A program made the translations under genes and the position numbers. Below are positions 21,460-33,226 of a stretch of DNA of 64,000 nt, piece by piece. Location of the stretch: NCBI GenBank assembly GCA_021234155.1, contig JAJEKV010000142.1:1032001-1096000 (forward strand), written 5' to 3'. The notes beneath the pieces were generated by a model, which made no database searches, was not told the DNA's origin, and saw nothing but the letters and a program-made list of their open reading frames with translations. Source of the DNA: Isoetes taiwanensis (Eukaryota; Streptophyta; Lycopodiopsida; Isoetales; Isoetaceae). How positions within the stretch are numbered: the first letter of the stretch is position 1; each line of letters begins with the position of its first letter.

Positions 21460-21845
21460 AGTAGCATTGGACTTCGTCAGGGATATCCACTCTCTCTTAT
21501 CTTGTTCGGGTTGTACATTGATGAGCTTAAGCATTGTTTGTACATTATATAAAATTAAGCATTAGTTGTATGCTTATTAGTAAAGACATCATATATATAA
21601 AGGCCAGATCAATTTTACACTTGCCAGAGGCTCCAAACGGTACTTGTTAACACATTTGCCCATGAAAAAAGATGGAGCAATTATGTCCATTCGCATAGAA
21701 GCACATTATCTCCGAATCGAGGTAGGCAGATGGGCCCCGAAAGAGCGAGAAAACAGAGTCTACAAATGCTGCAAGTTGGGACTTATTGAAGATGAGAGCC
21801 ACATCCTTCAGTACTACCCAACATTTTCAACTATACAGGCATGAC
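21460..21845 (+). pseudogene. LINE reverse-transcriptase remnant with internal deletion
   Basis: Around 21460-21535 one frame reads IGLRQGYPLSLILFGLYIDE, a diverged version of LINE RT block 4 (GVRQGCPLSPTLFGLxIDELE). Some 100-200 bp later the text jumps to the C-terminal cysteine region of the same kind of protein: residues such as RIEVGRWAPKERE, then a C-C pair and DESHILQYYP at 21690-21840. The YADD motif and the whole thumb region between them are missing, so about 300 codons have been deleted. It is related to the copies at 26015-27495 and 29272-31450. Confidence 0.6.
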
Positions 21846-24215
21846 ACGAGTCATACGACGGGTTGGTTACACCTCACCAACCACTACATATGCTTATGAG
21901 CACGCCTTTGGTGGGCATGCTAGCATCCTACATCCAAGAGATACTGGTCATGAGGGCTCAATTGTTCCCCCAATTAGTACCTTTACATGATCCTTGTACA
22001 GTTCATTGGAAAATTTATTACTCTTAAGATTTTCCCCTCAAAGACCTTCAAGGTGGAGCTTTTAATCTTGTACAATAAGTAGGCCAGCTGTTCTTTGTTG
22101 TTTTGATCCAATAGATCTTATGTTCCAGTGTATGATAAAATTCAATTTAACTCAATTTTATATCTTAACCACGTGGTAGAAGAGAGCCAAGTACAGTTGC
22201 ATTGAACTAAAGAAGAAAAAAAAAATCGTAATGGGAATCCCATAGTCATCGGATCCTATACATCTTGTATTCTAGCATGCACCAGATAAATGGAACAAAT
22301 TAGCTTAGAGGTAAAGTAGACATTTTTTCTCTACATTTGTCAACAAAGGACTGGTTTCAAGTTACTTTGTTGCCATCCACAGGAAAGGGCATGATGGTGT
22401 AAGCAAGGAGGTTGTTGACTAGGAACAAGTAAATAACAGTGAAAGTGTACCAACCACATTGTTCCATTTCTTTAAAGCTATGTGAACCCTTCAAGCCAAC
22501 AGTTTTTGCACTAAACAATATATTTTTTCAATTGTGACTTTACAAAATCGCCACTAAGTAATTTGGAAAATGAGTTGAATAGAATAGAATTGAACCAATC
22601 GGCCTAAGGGGCTGCAAGAAATTTCTTATATTAATAGTTTGTTAACTTAATATACATTCACCACGGTAAATTTTTAATAGCTTATATACTTAGCATGAGG
22701 ATAAATTTGTGGTTCATAGTTTACTATAGAAACTTCTTAAAAAAAAAAAAGAAAAAAAAATCAGCTCCCTCAATGCCTACCCACTGATACCATCTGGTCC
22801 ATGTTCTACATGATCAATCGCCCTCTTTGTTTGAACTGTTTTTCCAAAAGCACAAAGAGACAACCATAGCAAATTTCACACACGCACAAATCATTTTGAT
22901 TTTTGATGCTATACCAACCCATAAAGATGCTTAGATATTCCAAAGAGACAACCATTTTAGCAAAACACAAATTTCAGGAACAAGCTTTAGCTATTGCACA
23001 ATTATTCGCACGGTCCCACAAAGCCACGGATTGAGACAGTAGATGGGAGCGGCCGCAATTGCCGCAGAAGCGAGACTAATCATTTTGATTTTTGATGCTA
23101 TACCAACCCTTTTGAGATAGTAAAGATGCTTAGATATTCCACAAAATGCACCATGCATGACTTGGCATTATAAATGAGGTTTTAGCTTCAAATTTTAAGC
23201 AAAACACCTACCTATCTCCTTGACCAAGTTTTTCCCTTGAAAAATAGGGTTTTTAATCCTAGTAGTAATGATTGTATAGCCCATTGTATGGGTCCCATGG
23301 TGGGAGTTAAAAACTATTCTAACATAATGTCAAAAATGCAATCTTTTTCCAAAATTTTAACCAGAATGCAATCTTTTTCCAAAATTTTCACCTGAAGCAC
23401 TTTCTAACACGTTACATGAACAGTGCATCAAGTTGTTTCAACAAAAATATGCAGCTAACCTTTACAAGATGGCTTTTCTGTATGCAGACTAGAACTTTGT
23501 GATAGTAATTCAAAAGCTCAATATTCGTTAAGGTGCATCCCTATTATGAAAGAACTGAATTTTCGTCCGTTTGCCATATCAACAAGCTAGGGGCACAAAA
23601 ACGATACTCATTCCCATTGCAACCTAATTTTTATTCCCATCAAGATTTGTCTTCAAGCTACCAAGATTCTTCTTGATGGCAAGAAGACAAACCCATGATT
23701 TCTAGAAGGCAAACCCAGTTAGGAATTGGGCAATTTGGAAGTCTCTGCTACCTTCTGAAGAAAGGGAAGGTGCTTTGGACTCGTTAGCCAAAATTCGGTG
23801 CCTTGCAGGTAATTGGGAACACCTTAAAATAGGTGTGAATCCCGAGAAGGCCAAATTGAGGGCCTAGATGAAGCCAATATGAATGTTTTCAAAGCCTACC
23901 CTATAGCATTTTCCATGAACTAGTTATCCGGGGGGTAATATGAGTTACTTGTTTCTTTATTTTTTTATTTTAGTACAAATTTTGGCTACGATATGTGATA
24001 TGGCAAAGTTTCATGGTGACTTGGCAATAAAGTGATGATATGGCAATTTGAGAGTGATGATGTGGCAATGTATTTGGTAAACATACTTTTCCTAGTAAAA
24101 AACTCTCGCTATGGTGATGATATAGATGACATGGTGGTGATTTTAATATGTAGATATAATGTTTCTTAAGATTTGAAATTATGAGGCTAGTTTTTTTATT
24201 CTTTTTTTAAGTGAC
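21846..24215. other. no gene recognised; short direct repeats
   Basis: A phrase of about 55 bp beginning CATTTTGATTTTTGATGC occurs near 22889 and again near 23079. A 26-bp unit (GCAATCTTTTTCCAAAATTTT) is tandem at about 23338-23395. No coding signal. Confidence 0.4.
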
Positions 24216-24219
24216 ATCT

Positions 24220-24400
24220 CAAGGTGGATCTGCTGCTGGAATATGTAATACTAGACAAATACAGTTATTCCATAGGTATGAGGATTCATGATTGCATTCT
24301 CCTTCATGTATTGGACACAGATATCACTCTTGAAAATGCCATTAATTTGTATGTCAAAATATGGAAGTGTGGAAATCGGATTGGATTTCATAGCGTTGCA
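24220..24400 (+). pseudogene. pentatricopeptide-repeat (PPR) gene fragment
   Basis: The frame reads GMRIHDCILLHVLDTDITLE followed by NAINLYVKIWKCG. This resembles the segment G-x-x-I-H-x-x-I ... D-I-x-L-x-N-A-L-I-x-x-Y-x-K-C-G of plant PLS-class PPR proteins, which bind organelle RNA. Two extra residues (IW) sit inside the YVKCG motif, and no PPR motifs precede or follow, so it is a short decayed fragment, perhaps retroposed. Confidence 0.5.
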
Positions 24401-25200
24401 AATGTTATTATTCGTTATCATGCTAGAGATCCCCAAAGCCTTGATTTGGGTTATGTAATTTGAGATTTTGTATGAGCTGGGAGCTTTTGTAATGATGTAG
24501 ATGTAGGGTAAGTTTATCACAGGTCCCTTTCCATGATAAGCCTTGAAGATCCAGATCGTATATACTAGTCTTGTGAAAGAAGATGGATCTGCAACATGGT
24601 TCATAAAATGCATTTACCTCTATCCAGACATTGGTTTTAACACTGGTCTAGATACGACGAAGTGATATCATCTTGAAGATTAAGTTCACTTTATAGCTAT
24701 TTTGAAACGGTCATCAGGATTATGATTCATGTACTGTTTATTGTTTCTAATATTGGCAGCTATCCGGCTTGAAATTGATAGCAAAGTTCGTAAGAGAAGT
24801 AGCTAATAGGAATGCTTATGGGAGCATATTGATGTGAAGAGAAGCTTGAAGTATGAAAATGCCTTAGTTCTCGTAAAGATTAGAGATTAGGTTAAAATGA
24901 GTTTTCCATAGTTTAGATATTCGGTTAAAATGAGTCTTCCATATTTTAGATATTCAGTTAAAATGAGTCTTCCTATACAAACTTTTTCATGTCTAAAACA
25001 CAAAAACCTTAGGTCCATCTTATATGGAAAAATACAAAACTATTTTTCATCGCCAGAAATACAATTGGTAATTACGACCAAATCATTAGATATGCCTAGA
25101 ATATGCCCAAACCCATCCTTTCCTTAATGAATTGCCCCTTAACCGAGGGCAATCCAAAAAAGCAATAACCAACGCCCTTATAAATGATACAAAGCATGTA
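24400..25200. other. no gene recognised
   Basis: AT-rich. A phrase TTAAAATGAGTYTTCCATA recurs three times at 24893-24975 as a short tandem repeat of about 35 bp. Confidence 0.4.
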
Positions 25201-25830
25201 ATAATGCTATTAGATGTCATATATGTTGATGTTATGTATGATCTATGAATAAAATGTTTATGTACATGATGTTATAATTGATATTTGATACTATGATTTT
25301 AGTCGTAAGATAATGTGCCCTTATATCTGGTATTATAAGTGGCAGAATGTGTGATTATATTTGATACTACTTATAACAATACATGATATTCTATCTGATG
25401 CTAATAATGATAAAATCAAACCCCCATGTGATAGTATATGTGACAATTTCAATGATGTTATTTATCACAGTAACCATGTTACAAAGGGTGATGTTCATAT
25501 TGACATTATTAATGACGTCAACTATAACGATATAGTTGATGCCATATCTGATATTATGGGATGACAACAAAAAAAAATGCATGTTACTTATAAGTGTAGC
25601 TATAGATGATGCTACAAATGATATTAATTTATCACACCACAAAAATATAGAATATGATATTATAACTGTCGCTATTGATAATGGTACAAGTGATGATATA
25701 CCTGATGCAGTTTTGTCAATGCGTACCGTCATTTATTGTGCCAAAAGTGAATATTTTTTAGATTGTAATTTTAAGAAAATAAATGATGGAATTAATGACT
25801 TAGATTGCTTATTCCCTTGTAGTGAATGAA
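25200..25830. repeat. degenerate GATGATAT-rich low-complexity array
   Basis: The sequence is built of shifting variants of GATGATA/TGATATT/AATGAT words. It gives overlapping open frames (25361-25564 and 25536-25829) rich in Asp, Asn and Ile. I see no domain. It lies directly before the 5'-truncated LINE. Confidence 0.45.
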
Positions 25831-26014
25831 CCAACCTGAGAAAAATGAATCAATGAGGGATCAGTAGACATAGTGTTGAACATGTACCAGACATTGGATG
25901 GCTCCAATTGAAAAGCAAAGCCAGAGGCAGCCGTCTTCTCTAGTGCTATTTAAACATCTTCTATTGTGGCCTCAACCCTTCTGGTGCACCTCCTAAACAA
26001 AAGAAGAAAAAGCA

Positions 26015-27495
26015 ACAAATCCATACAGTTTCCAGGAGAGAACTAGGTGAGCAAATGGCACGCATCGGAGTTCCCATCGAGATAAGAGGCGCAGTCTCAC
26101 TTTTGTACTCAGAGGTACTCATTAAACTGAGCTGGGATATGAATGATTTGGTCAGAAACACCATTGGGGTACGTCAAGGATGCCCGCTATCTCCCACTTT
26201 GTTTGGCCTATTCATAGACGAACTTGAGGAATGGCTCAGAATGAGATCCTTAACAGGTGCACCACTCGATTCATACATAGTTCAACTCCTTATGTATGCG
26301 GATGATGTGGCTTTGATGGCAAACAAGGAGAAAGTTTTACAATGCTACCTGGATAGTCTGGAAGCATTTAGTGCTGCTAAGCAAATGAAAGTAAATCTTT
26401 CAAAATCAAAGGTTATGATCTTCGGGACTAGGGATCGACCAAAATTCATGTATGGTGGAAGCGAACTACAGACAGTAGAATGTTACAGATATTTAGGAAT
26501 AGAATTTTCCTCTAAATATAACTGGAAGGAATGCATCAAAAATAGAGTCACGGGAGGCAAATCTGCACTATACAGTATGTTATACAGGTGTTCTAAGGCA
26601 GCATTACATAATTGGAGATTGAAGAAGATTTTGTTCAAAACATTGGTGCAAACAGTCACCCTCTATGGTTCGCCTATCTGGGGACCGAATATCTCCAAAA
26701 AGCTATGGAATCAAATTGAAAACGTGCAGAAAACCTTCATCCAAGATGAGCTTGGCACTAAATACCAGATCCCATACGCAATCTTGCTTGCTGAAACAGG
26801 ATTGCTCCCGCTGGAAGTGGAGGCTTTGTTCCAAGCCATCAATTTTGTAAACAGATTGAAAAAGCAGGCACTGGACAGACTATCCCATGCAGCAATGGTA
26901 AATTCTGAACAACAGGGATGGTATCGGGATCTGATGAATTGGGCAGGTAGATGGGGCGTGACAGAAGCTAACTGGCCGGAGAATAAATCGGATGCACGCA
27001 CTCTGCTGGTTCAGCTGGCCAATGCAAGTTTATGGTCCTCTCCTGGTAGCCGGATGCATCATTACAAGACTTATGTTAATCAGACACTAGAACAGGGCAG
27101 CCAGGGATACTTGGATTCGGACATCCCGAGGCCATTAAAACAAGTGATTGCACGATACAGAACCAGTTCCCATAGATTGGCTATTGAGACAGGTAGATGG
27201 TACAAAATCCCAATTGAGGAAAGGACTTGCAAGGCCTGCGTTATCCAGTGTATAGAAAGTGAAGATCATGTGTTTGCCTACTGCCCAGCATATTCAGAAA
27301 TCAGAGAGAAGTTCACAATCAAAGTTCAAGATTTCAGATCCTTATTTTCATTATCATATTTCGATTTGGGTCTATACTTAAGGGGTGGATGCACACCGTT
27401 CCTTACTACTGAAATTATGACTGTAATGATTTGCAGGCTCCATGGCTCTCTTCAGGGTCCTAAGTGAGCTAGTTAAATAAATAAATAAATAAAAT
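26015..27495 (+). mobile_element. 5'-truncated LINE (non-LTR retrotransposon)
   Basis: The element contains the RT/C-terminal ORF described separately and ends in (TAAA)n at 27472-27495, the tail type left by target-primed reverse transcription. Homology to LINE proteins starts near 26020 (TVSRREL..), so everything upstream of RT block 3 is missing. No clear target-site duplication was found. Confidence 0.75.
26055..27467 (+). CDS. LINE reverse transcriptase C-terminal part (5'-truncated ORF)
   Basis: 470 codons without a stop. RT block 4 is at residues 38-50 (GVRQGCPLSPTLF), the catalytic YADD is at 81-84, and MKVNLSKSKVMIFG and YRYLGIEF follow, then the LINE-specific region with LYGSPIWG. 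Near the C-terminus RTCKAC...ESEDHVFAYCP gives a C-x2-C...H-x4-C zinc-knuckle-like zf-RVT signature. The endonuclease and the first RT blocks are missing. The open frame continues upstream without an ATG to a TAG at 25941-25943, and LINE-like residues (TVSRREL) appear just before Met1, so the annotated Met is internal. The catalytic residues shown are intact, which suggests a fairly recent insertion. The other copies at 21.5 and 29-31 kb are far more decayed. Confidence 0.8.
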   Translation: MARIGVPIEIRGAVSLLYSEVLIKLSWDMNDLVRNTIGVRQGCPLSPTLFGLFIDELEEWLRMRSLTGAPLDSYIVQLLMYADDVALMANKEKVLQCYLDSLEAFSAAKQMKVNLSKSKVMIFGTRDRPKFMYGGSELQTVECYRYLGIEFSSKYNWKECIKNRVTGGKSALYSMLYRCSKAALHNWRLKKILFKTLVQTVTLYGSPIWGPNISKKLWNQIENVQKTFIQDELGTKYQIPYAILLAETGLLPLEVEALFQAINFVNRLKKQALDRLSHAAMVNSEQQGWYRDLMNWAGRWGVTEANWPENKSDARTLLVQLANASLWSSPGSRMHHYKTYVNQTLEQGSQGYLDSDIPRPLKQVIARYRTSSHRLAIETGRWYKIPIEERTCKACVIQCIESEDHVFAYCPAYSEIREKFTIKVQDFRSLFSLSYFDLGLYLRGGCTPFLTTEIMTVMICRLHGSLQGPK

Positions 27496-27849
27496 ATCCT
27501 TTCTACCAAATCAAATTTGGCTGTAAATTCTTGAAGTTTTATGCATGCCATACCAAATCCGACTTTGCAAATTCTTAGAGTTTTTTGCTGGAAGCCATCA
27601 CACAAAATAATGGAAGTTGTGGCGACTAGGCTCGTGACAAAAAATTGCAAACAGAGATTACGAATAAATGGTTGCCTCCTTAGAATCTTTCTTTTCAAGG
27701 CCGAGTTTCAAGAGGAAAGAGAGGAGGCTCGAAACTCTAAAAAACATTTCTCAAGCTTTACATGTGCATGAGACAAAGAAAATGAAAAAAAAAAGGGGGA
27801 AATGAAGGGGTAGACCGTTAGAACATGGATTTCTTATTAAAATGATATA

Positions 27850-27970
27850 ATAGGCACTTTAGATATATTAATTAGTATAGCTCGTGCAATACCGTCACCA
27901 AATCATATGAAAACTATATTGAGAAGTGTTCAAAATTACAAAAGGAACATCCCTGTTATTATGCTAGTTA
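27850..27970 (+). repeat. dispersed repeat family B, copy 1
   Basis: Shares CAAATCATATGAAAAC and a TGTTATTATGCTA end with copies at 38120-38267 and 59300-59415. All three are in the same orientation. Confidence 0.55.
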
Positions 27971-28372
27971 TTATTCAGGTTCGAGGAGTGCCCAACAGTT
28001 TGTCCAAAATCTTAGGATAATCTTATGTCTTTCAAAAGCACATATTTGGGGGTTTGGAGGGGAGGGGGGACTTCAACAACTTCCTAGAAGCTTGTTTTCT
28101 TATTTAAGACTTCTTATGGCCAATCTTGTGTCCAAAGATAAGCCTTAAATTAACTTTTGAACTATAAGAATCACCAAACCTTTTCTCTCTCATATAAGAC
28201 ACCAAACATCTTACAGACGATAACAACTTCGTATTCTAAAAGTTGTTCTTACTAGTCTTTGCGGTAGAAATTTTAGTACACAGTCGAACATCTCATCATG
28301 AGACGCGCCAACTGATTTCATAAACTAACTACAGGTAGTTCGTTAGAAACACCATTGCCAAAAAGATAACTA

Positions 28373-28962
28373 GTGTGGATTTCTTAAGAGGTGGTTCTAA
28401 CTGTCTATCTATCTTATCATCATACTCATAAGTTTTAGGTTCCATATTTTCATAGACACTTCTTAACTTAGAGCTTGAAATGTTAAGACTTCTAGGCTTG
28501 ACACAAGAAGCAACTCTAGAATTGATTTTTAAAAGATCATATTCATATGTGGCCAACATGATGTCAATCCACAAATTCTTAAGACCTAATAAAACAACGT
28601 TTAAATTTCATTCTTAGGTTATTTAAGAGTGAACAACATCCTTAAGATAAGATAAGATAAGATAAGATAAGATAAGATAAGATAAGATGAATAAATAAGA
28701 TAAGAGAACCTTGGATAAATGTCATCTTGCCCAATGTCCTCATATAAATAAAATAAATAAATAAGTTAATAAATCATACCCTTTTGAACCTCAAGGGTCA
28801 TGGAGCAGCAACACAATACATCAATGTTAAGTAAAAGCTTTCTATGCATGTGTATCTCTTTAATATAACATTCTAGAACCTTCGGTTCCATAGAGAACGA
28901 TGCCTATAAATTATTACAACATACATGATACCGCTCGCGAATATTTTCAAAAGAAGGACAAT
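28373..28962. repeat. tandem duplication, unit 1 (590 bp)
   Basis: Nearly identical to unit 2 (28963-29506). It contains unique flank plus the 3' tail and terminal coding part of the minus-strand LINE. It differs mainly by carrying a (GATAA)n microsatellite at 28645-28688. Confidence 0.85.
28645..28688. repeat. (GATAA)n microsatellite
   Basis: About nine GATAA units, present only in unit 1 of the duplication. Unit 2 has none at the equivalent point. Confidence 0.9.
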
Positions 28963-29506
28963 GTGTGGATTTCTTAAGAGGTGGTTCTAACTATCTATCT
29001 ATCTTATCATCATACTCATAAGTTTTAGGTTCCATATTTTCATAGACACTTCTGAACTTAGAGCTTGAAATGTTAAGACTTCCACGCTTGACACAAGAAG
29101 CAACTCTAGAATTGATTTTTAAAAGATCATGTTCATATGTGGCCAACATGATGTCAATTCACAAATTCTTAAGGCCTAATAAAACAACGTTTAAATTTCA
29201 TTCTTAGGTTATTTAAGAGTGAAGAACATCCTTAAGAGAACCTTGGATAAATGTCATCTTGCCCAATGTCCTCATATAAATAAAATAAATAAATAAGTTA
29301 ATAAATCGTACCCTTTTGGACCTCGAGGGTCATGGAGCAGCAACACAATACATCAATGTTATTAAAGCTTAAGTAAAAGCTTTCTATGCATGTCTATCTC
29401 TTTAATATAACATTCTAGAAGCTTCGGTTCCATAGAGAACGATGCCTGTAAATTATTACATCATACATGATACCGCTCGCGAATATTTTCAAAAGAAGGA
29501 CAATGT
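28963..29506. repeat. tandem duplication, unit 2 (544 bp)
   Basis: Begins again with GTGTGGATTTCTTAAGAGG and ends AAGAAGGACAATGT, like unit 1. Its right part is continuous with the LINE pseudogene, so unit 1 carries the extra copy of the LINE 3' end. Confidence 0.85.
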
Positions 29507-31450
29507 AATAAAGTATGAGCTTCATCTTCAACCTATTGTATATCATAAAGAAAATACAAACTCTCTTCTTTTTGAATCTTAGCCCACCTCCCTGCCTCAA
29601 TATGCAATATATGTGAGCTCGATCTAAATCGAGCAATTACCTATTTCAAATGTGGAGGAGATATATAAGCATGCAAGTAATCCTGACAAGTATAGATTTG
29701 CATAGGGTTAATCTCATTCTGATAAAAAGAAAGCCTTGAACCTTTTGTTGTCCAAAGCTTATTTATAGCTAGAGATTGTACCAAGTCCCGAGCTCCTAAA
29801 ATTGTAATCGGCCAATTTGCCTCAGAAATACCCCATTTTCCTGCGCAAGACATCACAACCTAATACCATTTAGTGTTTGGATTCAAGCTCATCTTCGACC
29901 ACCTGCCATCATCCAATTTTCCCAATCTATTTATAAAATTAATTGTCATCCAAAGGGTCTCTGGTTCTAAAGGTATCATGCCAGTCTCAGCTAACATAAT
30001 TGCAAAAGGAGTTTGTGATTTAACCCCCAGCTCCTCATGTAAAAAGATTTTCAAGATGGATTCAAAATAACACCACACTTTTACAAAAAGAGAAGGCCTC
30101 CAAATTGGAATGCCATACAATAACACAATCTGCACTGGTGTTTTGAAAAGCATTTTCTTTAGTTCAAAAGCAGTCAGGGATGCTTTATGACACCTAGAAC
30201 GCATTCTATATAGAGCTGCTTTCTCAGCAAGCCTCTTATGCACGCATTCTTTCCACTTAAAATTTGATGTCACCTCCAATCCCAAATACTTATCGTAATT
30301 AACTGGTTCAAGGAGCTCGCCTTTGTAATAGAATATTGATGCCCTAGAAGACCCAAATATTATTATTTTGAATTTGCTCAAGTTTACCTTCATCTTGCGA
30401 GCCTCACAAAAGGATTTAAAATTGTCAAGATGTTTTTGGAGGCCATATGAATTTTCAGAGATAAGCACAACATCGTTAGCATAAAGCAACAATTGAAGAA
30501 CATAGTGTTCTAAACAAGAACCTGCATGCCCTCTAACTCTCAATCAATGTTCTAACTCATCAACATAGAGTCCAAAGAGGGTTGGAGATAGCGGACAACG
30601 TTGTCAGACTCCAATTGTGCTTTGAACTTTGCAATGACCATATGCTTTGCAATTTTTTTGCAAAAGCATACGCTCTTAATCTTAACACATTCCTTTAGTC
30701 GTATTGAACGAACATAGATCCTTTACCATGACAATTGCCATAGATCCTAATGTCCATCATTACATGAACCCTTAAGTTCAAAGAGTATAGAAATATCAAG
30801 ACATCAAGCCTTGACATATCAATCAACCCTTGAACTTTGTTGTAAAATGTGTTTCAAAGTTAATGGAAATCTTAAGGAAAAGAATTTCATGATTGGGACT
30901 TATTATATCTCTTAAGAAGTCTTAAACTTATTTTCCATAATTAAAATTCTCAAGACATTATCTTGTTCACTATATTAGTACATGGATACTTAATTTCTTT
31001 AAAAGGACCATAGAGTTACTATCTTATAACATTTAACAAAGGTTAACTTTTCCCTTTGAACATTTTCTTGTTCTTGAACCTTGATCCTCTACAAACTCAC
31101 CTTATTCCCTTTCAATATTTTCTTGTTCTTGAATCTTGATCCTCTACCAACTCGTCTTAACGGATTTAAAAGATGACATAGTGCTCAAAAATATATGTGC
31201 TTGTTTCCTCACAACTTCTTCCTAGGGAACATATCGAAAGCTTTGGCGAAGTCCATAATGCAGAAATACAGATCATATCATCTAATTCGGTTGTCCTCTA
31301 TCAAGATGCACAATGTGAAGATGTGGTCTAAAGTGAAATGTTTGGGCCTAAACCTTGCCTATTGCAAGTGCGCATACCCTTGCTTCCTCTGTCCATGTTG
31401 TCAATTGCTGCTCAAGCATATCAGCCAACAGTTTTGCCAACAATGAATGA
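29272..31450 (-). pseudogene. LINE retrotransposon, minus strand, broken
   Basis: Read on the minus strand. Near 31380-31200 are QARFRP..FTLDHIFTL and CIMDFAKAFDMFPRKKL, the RT blocks around the first catalytic Asp. At 30540-30620 comes a block-4 version QRCPLSPTLFGLYVDELE with a stop on each side. At 29860-30543 a 227-codon frame contains LLLYANDVVL (YADD changed to YAND) and YLGLEV. At 29641-29856 and on to about 29440 lie KWGISEANWP, IEAGRW and EDEAHTLLHCP (zf-RVT). The 3' tail is the ATTTATTTATTTTATTT-type run at 29275-29300. About 500 bp of unrelated AT-rich sequence (30660-31190) splits the RT domain. The loss of the second catalytic Asp, several stops and the insertion mean it is dead. 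Confidence 0.75.
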
Positions 31451-32010
31451 ACTGACCATGATTTTGTTGTAATTAGTGGAGCAGTGTGGATCTTCCTTTT
31501 TATGTCCTTGAGAAATGTTTTTAGTAGGTTGTAAGCGTCACTACAACGCTCTCCTCGAAAATGTCTTGGATGACAGTCAAGGAGGTAGGATATTTGCCAT
31601 TGATGTTCTACAATCTACTGTGCTTTCTTGCCCTTGAGGAATGTTTTATAGTGTTTGATTATCTGTAACCTAAGAGCGGGATCAATCACCAGCATGAGTA
31701 GGTACTTAAGCTCCTTGCACTAAGCATCAGACCACCAGTTCTGACAAAGGCAGGTAAAACAAGACGTCCTTTTTAGATATCTTCTTCCAAAGCATTGTTC
31801 CTTGACACTGAGAAGAACTTTGGTTGGTTAATTCTTACTCTTCATTACCACCTTGGCATAAGACTCTGCATGATTGTCAATTCACGGAACTTGAGGCACG
31901 TGGAAGCTAGCTTGGCAGTGGATATGCACAGGCTACTAGGTTACCTCCAAAAAGATGAGTTAGTGATCTGAATCTAACCTCCTCATCCATGCTGTTTGTT
32001 TTCATTTGTA
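31450..32010. other. probable decayed LINE N-terminal region
   Basis: The minus-strand text just beyond the RT blocks (KLLADMLEQQL..W near 31440) continues into heavily decayed sequence. No further domain could be read. Confidence 0.3.
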
Positions 32011-32011
32011 G

Positions 32012-32266
32012 ATGCTTGACAAAGTGCAAGACTTGCTCTTCCACAAGTCCATCCCTCTGATTCTCATGTCTACAAGTATAGTAGGGGGAAAATGGCCATT
32101 GTATGAGACCATTGCAAATAAGCAAGCTAAATATGTTGCACGTTTGAAGCAGCTATCTTCTAAATCGCGTGAAAAGATGACCCCTGTCAGCAGGCGTGTG
32201 TGGCCAAAAGTGTTCTATTGTCTGGAGCTGCAACATGTTATCTTCAAGAGGGTTGAGCTTTGTTAA
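32012..32266 (+). other. exon-like ORF, unidentified
   Basis: The frame starts with an ATG right after an acceptor-like TTTTCATTTGTAG. It encodes 84 residues including LFHKSIPLILMSTSIVGGKWP and a basic segment VARLKQLSSKSREKMTPVSRR. The composition looks like a real protein exon, but I do not recognise it and found no partner exons. It lies between the LINE remains and a Helitron helicase scrap, so capture by a mobile element is possible. Confidence 0.3.
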
Positions 32267-32504
32267 TTGCTCCATGCTTGAGAAACTGAAAATAGCCCCT
32301 GCATTGAAGGAGCACAGGGGAACAAAAACTCTCATGTGAGTCCCACGTAAACCGAGCTTGAAAGTCATCGTTTCCATGCCATTAGAAGTTCCTGCTCTCG
32401 CCATAGCCTGAATCAAACCATCAAAGCTGCCTTAAACGCAAGAATAGACCCCGTATACAAAATTTAGATGTAATTTCAATAAAAGCCCCTGTACGTTTTA
32501 TAAA

Positions 32505-32655
32505 AACCTTTTATGGTTTTTACGAGTAGTAATGGCCTCGGCGGCGCCTCTAGGCTTGGCAGCGAACTCACAACCTCTGCCGTTCGTCTGCCGCCCGCGA
32601 GTCGCTGCGCGCCGAGGCTATTACAGCCCGTAAAAGCCCATAAAATGTTTTTATC
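32505..32655. mobile_element. short GC-rich foldback element
   Basis: TTTTATGG-TTTTTACG and AATGGCCTCGGCGGCG on the left pair, imperfectly, with CGCGCCGAGGCTATTACAGC and CGTAAAAGCCCATAAAA on the right. The arms are about 40 bp. The middle is GC-rich. Related end sequence occurs near 18050-18100. Confidence 0.55.
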
Positions 32656-32965
32656 CTACATCATATATGATTAATAGCTTCCGGCCAAAAAAAATCCAAA
32701 AATAAATATTTCAGGGAGAAAAAACCTAAAAAAAATTACATTTGGCGCCGGAAAGAATTCCGGTGAGGACGGCTGGGGATTATGCCGAATTGCTTGGGGC
32801 CTGCAAAGTCCGAGCTGTGGATGCCTATGCGGAAATTGGCGGCAGGGTTTTATGGCGGACAGTCGTCTGGGGCTTAGTCTGTGGTGAGGTATGACTCGAA
32901 ATTTAGATGGGTGGATGTGGCTTGGTCCGGTTAACACTTTTTTTTTTTTCCAGTGAGCGGCTTGT

Positions 32966-33226
32966 GTGATGGAGAACGAGGTAGGGTTGGTTACACGGGA
33001 AGTAGCAAAATTTCCAAATCATGCATCATATTTGGAGAAAGCTAGTGAGATGCGGAGTATGATGAACGGTGCACAGGCCAAGGTGTATGATTATGTTGGT
33101 ATAACGGTAGAACAGGCAGGAGCCAAGGCTCCGATTTTCATCCATGGGGAAGGTGGAACAGGGAAGAGATTTCTATTGAGTGCCATATGTCTTCTTATCA
33201 GGGGGCGAGGGCAGATTGTATGGTAA
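32966..33226 (+). pseudogene. PIF1-type Helitron helicase fragment (Walker A region)
   Basis: The frame reads FPNHASYLEKASEMRSMMN, then PIFIHGEGGTGKRFLLSAIC and LLIRGRGQIV. This corresponds to the start of the Helitron PIF1-like helicase and is collinear with LSKEVQNELKKFPDHQQYL...GKAGTGKTYLLNAI in the larger copy at about 40540-40760. The Walker A Thr is Arg here (GTGKR instead of GTGKT), which would abolish nucleotide binding. The text then leaves the family at a GTAAG-like junction, and downstream residues in another frame (33180-33362, SLFGIAGIGYGPAVNSAMD) are not helicase. It is a short fragment from a second Helitron. Confidence 0.65.
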
